Notes under the pieces: model-generated | What the model was told of the DNA's origin: nothing | Database searches by the model: none | The model's input: the letters and a program-made list of their open reading frames with translations, nothing else | From: Posidonia oceanica | Taxonomy: Eukaryota > Streptophyta > Magnoliopsida > Alismatales > Posidoniaceae | Assembly (NCBI GenBank): GCA_037176725.1 | Contig: JAZBRS010000077.1 | Location: 7,192,001 to 7,256,000 of the forward strand | DNA length: 64,000 nt | Reading direction: 5' to 3' | Part shown: positions 23,037 through 32,600 of the stretch, piece by piece | How positions within the stretch are numbered: the first letter of the stretch is position 1 | How the letters are laid out: every line of letters starts with the position of its first letter | Translations under genes and position numbers: made by a program

Positions 23037-23222
23037 CCAGGGGACTTTGTCTTGCGCGCCATTCATTTGCCTGACGGTCGAGGGAAATTCCGACCCAATT
23101 GGCGTGGCCCCTTTGTGGTCAAGCAGATCTTTTCGGGAGGCGCTGTAACCCTTAAGGATATGGACCATGTCGAACAGACTGAGCCCGTTACCCTCTGCTA
23201 TCTGAAGAAATACTATCAGTAG
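23037..23222 (+). pseudogene. pol: Element B integrase C-terminal tail, downstream of premature TAG
   Basis: Sixty-one codons remain open in the same phase and match the C-terminus of element C Pol (GDFVLRAIHLPD, FRPNWRGPF, SGGAV). This is the SH3-like/GPF region that helps integrase bind DNA. The natural end is TAG at 23220-23222 after YLKKYYQ; C ends at the same point (48531). The TAG at 23034-23036 replaces a sense codon of the family. Confidence 0.85.
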
Positions 23223-24701
23223 CCGAAAGCGGTCCCGTTGCAGACGCCCTTCTCCCACCTGCACTTGCATTCTCGCCTTCTTGCTTCAACTCTACTTCAA
23301 ATCATCATCGTCATCCTTTCAACTCTTGCATTCTTTCTTTTCAAATTATCATCGTCATCCTCTCAAACATCGCATCTTCTGCCCGGTGATGACAACCGGA
23401 AGTGCTTGCCTGCTCTGGAAAGAGTCACCCTGCCTCACCTGGCACTACTTAGATGTCTTAGCAAGTGAGGGAGCCACCACCAATAAGGACAGGCGAACTG
23501 CCCAATCTCACAAGGACATACACCTCTGAGGGAGAAAAAATGTTAGGTTGTGAGCTTGAAAAAAAGTGAGAATAGACATCTAGGTTTGGGCACCTCCAAG
23601 GAACAGAAGACGAAGACAGAAGCCGGCCCTAGAGATAGGGGTGTGCAGTCTAACCCTGCTCCTTCTACCCATCACGCAGCAGACCCAAAGCCTAAAATCC
23701 ATTACAATTCAAGCACCCTTCTTTTGCCACCAGAATGGGGATAGCAAAAGCCTGAAAAAAAGAAGAAAAAAAAAAAAACCAAGCAAAAAAGAAAAAGAAA
23801 AAAGAGATAGAACAAAAACAAAAACAAAAAAAAAAGAGAAAAGCAAGCAAAACAAAAAAAAAGAAGAAGAAAAAGGCAAAGGTAGCCCAAAAACACAGGC
23901 ACCGTTATCCCCCATACGTTACTAGAGATCCCCAGCATGTCAAGCCTGAAAAAGGGGTCTACCACATCCTCCCAAGAGCAAACACATACCTTCTCCTAGC
24001 TAGGGGCAGAGAAAGACTGCATACCTATGAGGGAGAAACCTTTCAAAAAAGAGAGAGCTGAAAGAATAGGTCTAGGTCCTGAGAGTGCAGTCAGTAGCCT
24101 GTCCTCACCACATCACCACCTGTATAATGCCAACAACCTGTTCCGGAGCGCCACCAATAAGTCGAGAGTTTGAGTAGGGCCCAGTGAGTCAAGGACCACT
24201 CCCTTCCTCTGCAGCAGGCACCAAAGCACTCCGTACGCTGAGGGCACTCAAGCATCCACCCAAGCATACCCATCCATTCAAGCATACTTACTCATCCAAT
24301 AATATTCATCCTCATAAGCATATCACTAGCATCTTGCATTCATGCATCTTCTTTCTTTCCTTTCCCCTTCTGCCAATCTCTCCGCTCTGCAACACGCTCC
24401 GGCCCTGAGGCAGTACTTCTCCCCAGCAGAGGCACATCGACGACACTCAAGCTGCGTTGGTCCAGATTTCCTACCAACCTTCGCACCCATGTCCGCAAGA
24501 CTGCTGCAGAATCTCCCTGCTTATCAGTGCTTAATTGCTGTGTTCTGTTATCACTTTGCCTAGATGCATATTGGAACTACATTTTCAGTCTCAGTTTCTG
24601 CTTGCTGTCAGTGATTACATACCTGCGAGATCTGACTGTTTATTGATAGCAGGTACCTTCAAGCCTTGTAGTAATCAGCCTGTCTTCTGCAATCAAGTAT
24701 A
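23223..24701 (+). other. Spacer between pol and mobile-domain ORF in element B
   Basis: About 1.5 kb with no supported gene. It includes an extreme purine tract (23757-23885, mostly A with AAG and AAAAG) and short blocks shared with C, for example the GGGAGCCACCA block near 23469 and its counterpart in C near 48310. Purine tracts here might act as secondary polypurine primers, but that is not shown. Confidence 0.7.
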
Positions 24702-25903
24702 ATGGGTTTTCCTACTCTGCTGACTCCCGCACATTGCTCGGAAACCCTGTGAGAGTGGATCGGTAGGCTCACTCAAGTAGACTGTGAAAAGCTGCGCCTG
24801 TGGGGCATACCAACCAAGCTGCTAAAGGCTGCTGATGTGGAGGTCAGCCGCCACCTTCTGTGCGCCGCCGCGAGATTCTGGAAACCGGCGCACCATGTCT
24901 TCCGTTTCAACAAAACTGAGTTGACACCTACATTGGAAGAGGTGCGTCGGATATGCGGCTTTTCAAAGATCTTGGGGCCACCTGTTTTTATGAGGCACGA
25001 CGGATATCTCCGGGTCCTGAACCAACTGACTGGGCTCTCCACTCAAGCCTGCCAACAGAACCTGATCTGCACCAGTGGACCAGAGCCTATGCTTCGCCTT
25101 GCATACTTTGATAATATCTTGAACAAGCATGCTGACCTCGGAGATGAGCTGTGGCACCGAGGGTTCGTCATCCGCTTTCTGGGCGAACTAATCTTTACTC
25201 ATGGCCGACTGACAGTGGCCATCGAGGTTGCAGAAATTGCACTAGCTGTGGTGACCCAGCACATAGACCTGGCACCAGTCGTCTTGGCAGAGACTTATCG
25301 CGGGCTGGACCGCATTTCTCATCGCTGCCGCCACTTCCACGGTTGTGGAGCACTCATACAAGTCTGGCTGACAGCGCATTTAGAGATGGACCTTCTACGC
25401 CCTCAAGTGCATGCTTTCGAAGCTTACTGCAGCAGCGCCCGTACCAGAGCAGACAAGAGCGTCAAAGAAGAGTACGAGAGGCTGTCAGCACTAACTGACG
25501 ACGCTGTGATCTGGCGCATCGTTCCCTCTGCAGCAGAGCCATTCACAATCTTCTTCAGCGCGCGTGACACGCGGCAGATCATTCTTCCAGGCTTCACAAA
25601 AGGCGTAGAGTACCATCCAATCAGGGTCATGCGCCAGTTCGGCTTCCAGCAGGGCACCTTCATTGACAGTACAACGCCCGAGCTTCTACAGACTTATCCT
25701 CTCAGCACCACTGCCCCGACCAAGAAGCTTGCTAGTCTGATGCAGCAGGGGTCCAATCTACAGACGTTGCAGCTGTGAGAGGTACTGGATGCACTCCTGA
25801 TTATGAAGTCGAAGTCCGACAGCTCTGGCCAATCACTGAAATTCCGCCAGGCGGCCCCCTATTCCCCGACTCCAGGCAGCCAAAGAAGGCCCGGGTTGAC
25901 TAG
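24702..25903 (+). pseudogene. Element B downstream ORF with plant-mobile-domain-like protein
   Basis: About 400 codons, separate from pol. The ATG at 24702 (MGFPTL) is shared with element C. Sequence such as FWKPAHHVFRFNKTELTPTL, EEVRRICG and the DRISHRCRHFHGC region resembles the plant mobile domain (PMD / DUF7745-type) found in MAIN/MAIL proteins and in several plant transposons; this is recognition by pattern and not by search. The function in the element is unknown; PMD proteins of the host act in transposon silencing. TGA at 24750-24752 breaks codon 17, and a 1-base frameshift near 25755 moves the last 50 codons (ending at TAG 25901-25903) out of phase. The long intact stretch is 24753-25755. 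Confidence 0.75.
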
Positions 25904-26215
25904 GCCCTTGTGCGACCATCATGTGGTCTTCTTTCAAATTGTGCTGTACTTTTCTGGCCTGCCGTAGGCATTGTACTTATCAAGATCATGTCAATGGAAA
26001 CTGTTTCTGCTTTCTGCTTGCACATCAAGACTCTTTGCTGCATTGCATATCATCATCATCATTATCTTGGGCCCTCTAATCAGACTCGCAGACATCCCAA
26101 CGTGGCGAAGTCCTCAGCACCCAATCCGGAGCCCAGAGCATCTGCAGGCCCGCCACACCAAGCTCCGCCGTCCGGCATCCCCAGCTGGTCATCCCCGGCT
26201 GGACCACTGTCCTCT
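25904..26215 (+). other. Start of element B 3' UTR
   Basis: Unique sequence after the mobile-domain ORF. It has a short ATC microsatellite at about 26048-26066 and leads into the first GCGGGCTGGCACC repeat. No gene or RNA was recognised. Confidence 0.6.
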
Positions 26216-27150
26216 GCGGGCTGGCACCCCAAACTGCCCGGCGAAAGGTCCGTCAACCTGTCATCCTCCTCAGCTGTTCATCCTCAGCTGAGTCCCTTGC
26301 GGGCTGGCACCCCAAACTGCCCGGCGAAAGGTCCGTCAACCTGTCATCCTCCTCAGCTGTTCATCCTCAGCTGAGTCCCTTGCGGGCTGGCACCCCAAAC
26401 TGCCCGGCGAAAGGTCCGTCAACCTGTCATCCTCCTCAGCTGTTCATCCTCAGCTGAGTCCCTTGCGGGCTGGCACCCCAAACTGCCCGGTGAAAGGTCC
26501 GTCAACCTGTCATCCTCCTCAGCTGTTCATCCTCAGCTGAGTCCCTTGCGGGCTGGCACCCCAAACTGCCCGGCGAAAGGTCCGTCAACCTGTCATCCTC
26601 CTCAGCTGTTCATCCTCAGCTGAGTCCCTTGCGGGCTGGCACCCCAAACTGCCCGGCGAAAGGTCCGTCAACCTGTCATCCTCCTCAGCTGTTCATCCTC
26701 AGCTGAGTCCCTTGCGGGCTGGCACCCCAAACTGCCCGGCGAAAGGTCCGTCAACCTGTCATCCTCCTCAGCTGTTCATCCTCAGCTGAGTCCCTTGCGG
26801 GCTGGCACCCCAAACTGCTCGGCGAAAGGTCCGTCAACCTGACACTCTTCTCTGCTGGTCATCCCCAGTCGAGTCCCCAGTTGGTCGCCCCCAGCTGGAT
26901 CATTATCTTTGCGGGCTGGCACCCCAAACTGCTCGGCGAAAGGTCCGTCAACCTGACACTCTTCTCGGCTGGTCATCCCCAGTCGAGTCCCCAGTTGGTC
27001 GCCCCCAGCTGGATCATTATCTTTGCGGGCTGGCACCCCAAACTGCTCGGCGAAAGGTCCGTCAACCTGACACTCTTCTCGACTGGTCATCCCCAGCTGA
27101 GTCCCCAGCTGATCGCCCTCAGCTGAGTCCCTTGCGGGCTGGTACCCCCA
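26216..27150 (+). repeat. 83-bp tandem repeat in B 3' UTR, changing to a 114-bp unit
   Basis: The landmark GCGGGCTGGCACCCCAAACT recurs at 26216, 26299, 26382, 26465, 26548, 26631, 26714 and 26797, exactly 83 bp apart. It then recurs at 26911 and 27025 (114 bp) and in altered form at 27134 (109 bp). The 83-bp copies are almost identical, which points to recent expansion. The longer units insert a GTCCCCAGTTGGTCGCCCCC segment. Palindromic TCAGCTGA occurs in the 83-bp unit. Confidence 0.95.
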
Positions 27151-27199
27151 AACTACTCGTCTGACAAGCACGACACTCTTGTCATCACTCCCTGCTTTC

Positions 27200-27316
27200 G
27201 ATGCCAAGGACGCGCTGGCCAACCCCTGGTGTCATCCCGACACCAGGGGCATCTTTTGATCGCCCCTTGGTATCATTCCTTCCCTCTTTCCCCCATGACG
27301 TTCCTGGCGTCATGGG
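27200..27316 (+). other. Conserved hairpin block in B 3' UTR
   Basis: CCCCTGGTGTC (27223-27233), loop ATCCC, GACACCAGGGG (27239-27249) forms an 11-bp stem. It lies in a block of about 90 bp (TTTCGATGCCAAGG ... GGGGCATC ... TTGGTATCA) that is conserved in element C at 45121-45215, minus strand. C's stem is CCCCTGGTATCA/TGATACCAGGGG, so the pairing is kept while both arms changed. A second stem follows: CCCATGACG (27292-27300) with CGTCATGGG (27308-27316). Confidence 0.7.
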
Positions 27317-27442
27317 ATGATTTCTTCTCATCATTCCCTTATCCCTTCTTTGCCGGTCGATAAGTCCGATATCTTATCACTCTCATCATTCCCTCATCCC
27401 CTCTTTGTCGGCCGATAAGTCCGATATCTTATCAATCAACAC

Positions 27443-28010
27443 TTCTCATCATGATCTCATCCCCCTCTTTAGCTTAGCTTCTCATCATGATCTCATCCCC
27501 CTCTTTAGCTTAGCTTCTCATCATGATCTCATCCCCCTCTTTAGCTTAGCTTCTCATCATGATCTCATCCCCCTCTTTAGCTTAATTTCTCATCATGATC
27601 TCATCCCCCTCTTTAGCTTAATTTCTCATCATGATCTCATCCCCCTCTTTAGCTTAGCTTCTCATCATGATCTCATCCCCCTCTTTAGCTTAATTTCTCA
27701 TCATGATCTCATCCCCCTCTTTAGCTTAATTTCTCATCATGATCTCATCCCCCTCTTTAGCTTAATTTCTCATCATGATCTCATCCCCCTCTTTAGCTTA
27801 GCTTCTCATCATGATCTCATCCCCCTCTTTAGCTTAGCTTCTCATCATGATCTCATCCCCTTCTTTAGCTTAACTTCTCATCATGATCTCATCCCCCTCT
27901 TTTGTTTAATTTCTCATCATGATCTCATCCCCCTCTTTAGCTTAATTTCTCATCATGATCTCATCCCCCTCTTTAGATCAACTTCTCATCATTATCTCAT
28001 CCCCTCTTTG
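27443..28010 (+). repeat. 36-bp tandem repeat in B 3' UTR (about 16 copies)
   Basis: The unit is TTCTCATCATGATCTCATCC followed by CCCTCTTTAGCTTAGC, with few variants. The unit is 12 codons, so a 214-residue frame stays open (SHHDLIPLFSLA repeats), but it has no other sign of coding. Copies of GATAAGTCCGATATCTTATC, itself a hairpin, flank the array on both sides (27359, 27414 and 28017). Confidence 0.95.
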
Positions 28011-28077
28011 CCGGCCGATAAGTCCGATATCTTATCATTCTCATCATGATCTTGCCCCCTCTTATCAATCAATCAAT

Positions 28078-29127
28078 CACTCGTGCTAGGCTGATATCCG
28101 AAACTATCTCAGGCTGATATTCCTAAACTATCATCTATCAATCACTCGTGCTAGGCTGATATCCGAAACTATCTCAGGCTGATATTCCTAAACTATCTTC
28201 TGGTCGATCCATGGTCGGCCCGCAGTTGTGTTATACGGCTGACATCCAGTAACTGTCCCTCGTAATTGTACTTCTCCAGTTGATAGGTCTGTAAACTATC
28301 CATCGGTTGACAGGACCGTAAACTGTCGCTCCAGTTGATAGGTCTGTAAACTATCGCGTGCAATTACGTTATACGGCTGACATCCAGTAACTGTCCCTTG
28401 CAATTGCGGTTTCCAGTTGATAGGTCTGTAAACTATCCTCCAGTTGATAGGTCTGTAAACTATCCACCGGTTGACAGGACCGTAAACTGTCGTTAGGCTG
28501 ATACTCCTAAACTATCACCAGCAATTGCATTATACGGCTGATATCCAGTAACTATCCCTCATCATTGCACGTTTTCAGTTGATAGGTCTGTAAACTATCC
28601 GCCGGTTGACAGGACCGTAAACTGTCGCTCCAGTTGATAGGTCTGTAAACTATCCGCCAGTTGGTAGGACTGTAAACTACCACGCGCAATCATGTTATAC
28701 GGCTGACATCCAGTAACTGTCCCTCGCAATGCCGTTTCCAGTTGATAGGACTGTAAACTATCCTCCAGTTGATAGGTCTGTAAACTATCCGCCGGTTGAC
28801 AGGACCGTAAACTGTCGCTCTAGATGATAGACTGTAAACTATCCGGCATTGCGTTATACGGCTGATATCCAGTAACTATCACTCATGGTTTGTGGCTTCC
28901 AGTTGATAGGTCTGTAAACTATCCGCCAGTTGATAGGTCTGTAAACTATCCACCAGTTGATAGGTCTGTAAACTATCCGCCAGTTGATAGGACTGTAAAC
29001 TATCCCACAACCATGTTATACGGCTGATATCCAGTAACTATCACTCACAACTGCCTCCGGTTGACAGGACCGTAAACTGTCACTCCTGGTTGATAGGACC
29101 GTAAACTATCCGGACGATAAGCCCGTC
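28078..29127 (+). repeat. Hairpin repeat array in B 3' UTR
   Basis: A run of units of about 25-35 bp, each with a small inverted repeat. Forms seen many times include GATAGGTCTGTAAACTATC, GACAGGACCGTAAACTGTC and GATATCCAGTAACTATC; GACATCCAGTAACTGTC and GGTAGGACTGTAAACTACC also occur. When one arm changes (T to C, or A to G) the other arm usually carries the complementary change. Unit types alternate, with GTTATACGGCTGA units spaced about 100-170 bp apart. The array closes with GATAAGCCCGTCACCTTATC near 29114. Confidence 0.9.
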
Positions 29128-29675
29128 ACCTTATCATTTTTTTTCCTTTTCGGCGTGACCTTGTCCCAGGAAGACAAAGTCACGCACCCCCTTTCTGCGA
29201 TAGGAGAGTTGGCCTCTCTCCCCTCGCGCCCCTTTTTCTTCTCTCTGCGAGCTTGCTCCCCGGGCGGGGACCAGCTGCACCCTATTTTCCTTTGCTTTGT
29301 CGTGCAAGTCTGGCCTCCCTGCCAGATATTCGCACCACATCGTGCCTTTTTATCATTTTTTCTGCATCATCTCAGCACTTTCTTAGCTAGCACTGCATAT
29401 TACTTTAGCATCATCAGTATCACTTGCACAGCATCAGCATTTTCTTATAACTGCACTAACTTTTATACTAACTCTTGCATGGCATTTGCATCAGCATGCA
29501 TACACACAGCACAGCATCCATCTGCACTGGCATCTTGCATTGCGGCAACGGGCTACGATCTTCGGTGCATCTGCCGAATAAGTAGCTCACGCCCATAGCA
29601 ACCCGCTGCTCCCGCCGGTCAGATGGGGTGTCTTGTCAACCCTGAGCAGCGGCCGCGCTCCGCTTGCCCTCGCTC
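29128..29675 (+). other. Unique 3' end of element B before the polypurine tract
   Basis: Mostly unique sequence with no gene recognised. From 29621 it holds one arm of an inverted repeat of the LTR start (AGATGGGGTGTC, 29621-29632) and then a GC-rich stem CCCTGAGC/GCTCAGGG (29640-29647 with 29672-29679). Confidence 0.6.
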
Positions 29676-29688
29676 AGGGAGGGGCATC
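29676..29688 (+). promoter_or_regulatory. Polypurine tract of element B
   Basis: AGGGAGGGGCATC directly before the TGTTGACACC start of the 3' LTR. Purine-rich RNA here resists RNase H and primes plus-strand DNA synthesis. Its first four bases overlap the right arm of a small GC stem. Confidence 0.8.
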
Positions 29689-32600
29689 TGTTGACACCCC
29701 ATCTTGGCAGGCCCGGACCCTTGGAGCCTTCCTGGTGATTGCTGGATCAAACCCCAACCAAACCCTAACCCTAATCCTCCTCTCTACCCTTCAAAATCAG
29801 CCTGTTTTGGACCAAACCTTTACCCCCCTTCCCAACCTCAAAACCTAACCAAAATCCATAGGAAAACCCACCACTATCCACTCAACAAACCTACCCAAAA
29901 ACCTAGGAGTTTCCAAACCTAACCCATTCCCAAAAACCCTAGAAAACCTAGGTGAAACTACCCTTTTTCTACACCTTGAAACCTCTCCAAAACCTCCTTA
30001 GAATCAAACCAAAACTTTAGAACCAACACTTCAAATCCTAGACTACCCACTCACCAATTTTCACCCCATTCCAAGACCATTAAGACCCTCTTTCACCCAA
30101 ATTATCCTTTTCTCTCTCCGGGATTATCATTTTCTCTCTCCTCTCTCTCTCCTGATTATCATCTCTCTCTTCACCCCTTTCTTATCCTTTTTCTGGTCTA
30201 GCTGTGGGCCCCCTCTGTGCTGCTATCCTTCCTCTATCTTATCCCTATTTTTACTTTATTTTTAACACTTTTTCTGAATTTTAAAAAATCGCTTTCCTCC
30301 AACCTATCTCTTTTCCTCTTATCTCCCTCTTTTTCCATTTCTTTCTTCCTTCTCTTTTCCTTTTTTCCCTCTCTTGCAAAAATCCACAAAAACCCATAAA
30401 AATCTGTAAAATCTCAACACACAAAAGAAACAAATCAGAACCCTAAGAAAAACAATTAAAAAATGTTAAACAAGCAATTAACAACTTAAACCTAACTAAA
30501 TCAAGCTAAAAGGAAAACCAAACATGCAAGCTAAAAAATGCAAAACAAATCAAAAGAAAACACTGAAAAATCAAGGAAAAAGCTAAAATAAAATCAAAAC
30601 CCACCAAAAATAAAAACCCCATCAGAAGAATTAAAAGACAAACCCTAAAAAGGAGAATTAAAAATCAAACACTAAAACAAGTAATTAAAGAAGGCAAAAG
30701 ACTTAACTTAATGAACATAAGAAAAACAAGTAAAAAACTTAATTAAAAAAGAAAAGAAAAACACATCTGAAAGACTTAAAAAACACCCTATCAAACCAGA
30801 AAAACCCAACCAAAAACTTCAAGAAAAATCAACAAATAAAAATCAAAACATAACTTAAAAGACTTAAGAAGAAAAAAACCTAAGAAGACCAAAACTTAAA
30901 AACCTAAAACCAACCCTGATTAATACGAAATTAAATCCTAAAAAATCCTAATTAAAATCCTAAGTGTCCAACAAGGGAAATACAATTTTTAAAACAATTT
31001 AAAAAGGGTTTAACAAACATTTAATCAAGTGAAAACCAATTAAGAACAAAACCAAAGCCCTAAAACCCTAATCAAGCCCAAAACACATTAATCAACTCAA
31101 AATAACCATTAAAAATCTTAATTAAAATCCTAATTTACAGCACAACTCTTCTAATATTTTTATTTATTTTTAGTTTATTTTTACCTATTTTATTTCCCCA
31201 TTCTACCCTCTCTTTCTCTCTTACTTCTCTTTTTCTTTCTTCCCTTTCTTCACTGGGCCCTCCGGCCCGTTTCTTCTTTTTATTCTTTTATTTTTCTTCT
31301 TCGGCCCGCAGCACAGTCCGGCCCACGCTCCTTCTCCCTCCTTCTTCTTCCTCGCGCGTCAGCTGGATTCCTCCCGCGAGCTCGCTGCTACAGATCTCCC
31401 TCCATCCATTCAAATTCAAGCCTCCATCATTTTGATCTACAGCAGCTCGCCGACTCCTCCATCTCAGCACCAAATCCGGAGTCGGTCGCCTCGCCGTCTC
31501 CTCTGCTGCAGTGGCTGCCGACGAATTTGAAATTCGGTAGCGCGCCAGTAGCCGGTCTCTCCCCATATAAGCCTCCTACTCATTCCTTTCAATCGATCGT
31601 GCCAGTGTGAGCAAGCCAGAGTGACAGAACCAGACCAGAGCGAGCAAGCAATCCGGAGCGAACCAGTGAGGAATCAGTGCGAGAGTAATCCCAGAATTCT
31701 AGTTTTTTTCTTCCACCTGTGCCTTCCTCTGTTCTCCTCCTCTTCGTCTTCCAATTCCAGGAAGAAGAGAGAGCAGAAGAGAGTGTTTGAGAGTCTTCGA
31801 CGTCCCGGAGAGAAGCCCTCATCTGAGCCCAATCCCCACACCCAGTCCTCCTCCTTTCTTCTCTGGAAAACTCAGCAGACTTCCCTCTCCCATTTCCAGA
31901 AAACCCAATCTCTTCCCGGCCTTCATCCACCTCCCAATTACTCCCCCAACTTCACCCAACACACAGCCATCCTCACTTCACCCTTTCACGGCCTTTCCAC
32001 CACTGAAACCACCCCTGATCACCCGACACCCCAACTGCAAACCCAGCACAGACCCCTCCAGAATTCCCTTCACTCCAGTCCACCGCACTCTGACAAACTT
32101 CACCCAGCTACTCACCAGACCTCCACCTTTCCAAAGCCCCAGCCATCAGACCTTCTCGTCCACCACTGACCTTAAACCACACTACAAACACCTAGCCTTG
32201 TTTCTGTCAGAAATCGGCCCGAACCTCCATTTCCTATCTACTCGCACCAGAACCCTTTCCAAAGCATCCAACCTCCGTCGCCAGCATCCCAGCAATCCTC
32301 CGGAGCTCTCCAACCGAGCCGAGGAGCAACAGACCGCGCCCCCGGCCTCCGGCAGCTTACAGTCCACCCAGAAGACCCATTTCTCCGTCCGAGCAGCTGC
32401 AGCCACGCCCGATCGTCTGGGAAGCTCCGGAGCTTCATCCTGAAGCCGTTCCAACCGCCGCGAGCCGCCAGCATCCACCGCAGCGATCAGACGACGAACG
32501 CCGACCGGCTCCAACTCTGCCGAGGTCGAGAGCACCCTCCAGACGCCACTGCAGGTATTTCCTTACCTTCCCCGCTCTCTCTCCTCCTCCTGCTGTTTCT

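Noticed and set aside
27443..28010. CRISPR-like regular repeats
   Set aside because: The 36-bp units are head-to-tail without spacers, and the context is a plant retrotransposon.
27405..28049. 214-codon frame of SHHDLIPLFSLA repeats
   Set aside because: Explained by a 36-bp tandem repeat with a length divisible by three; no other coding sign.
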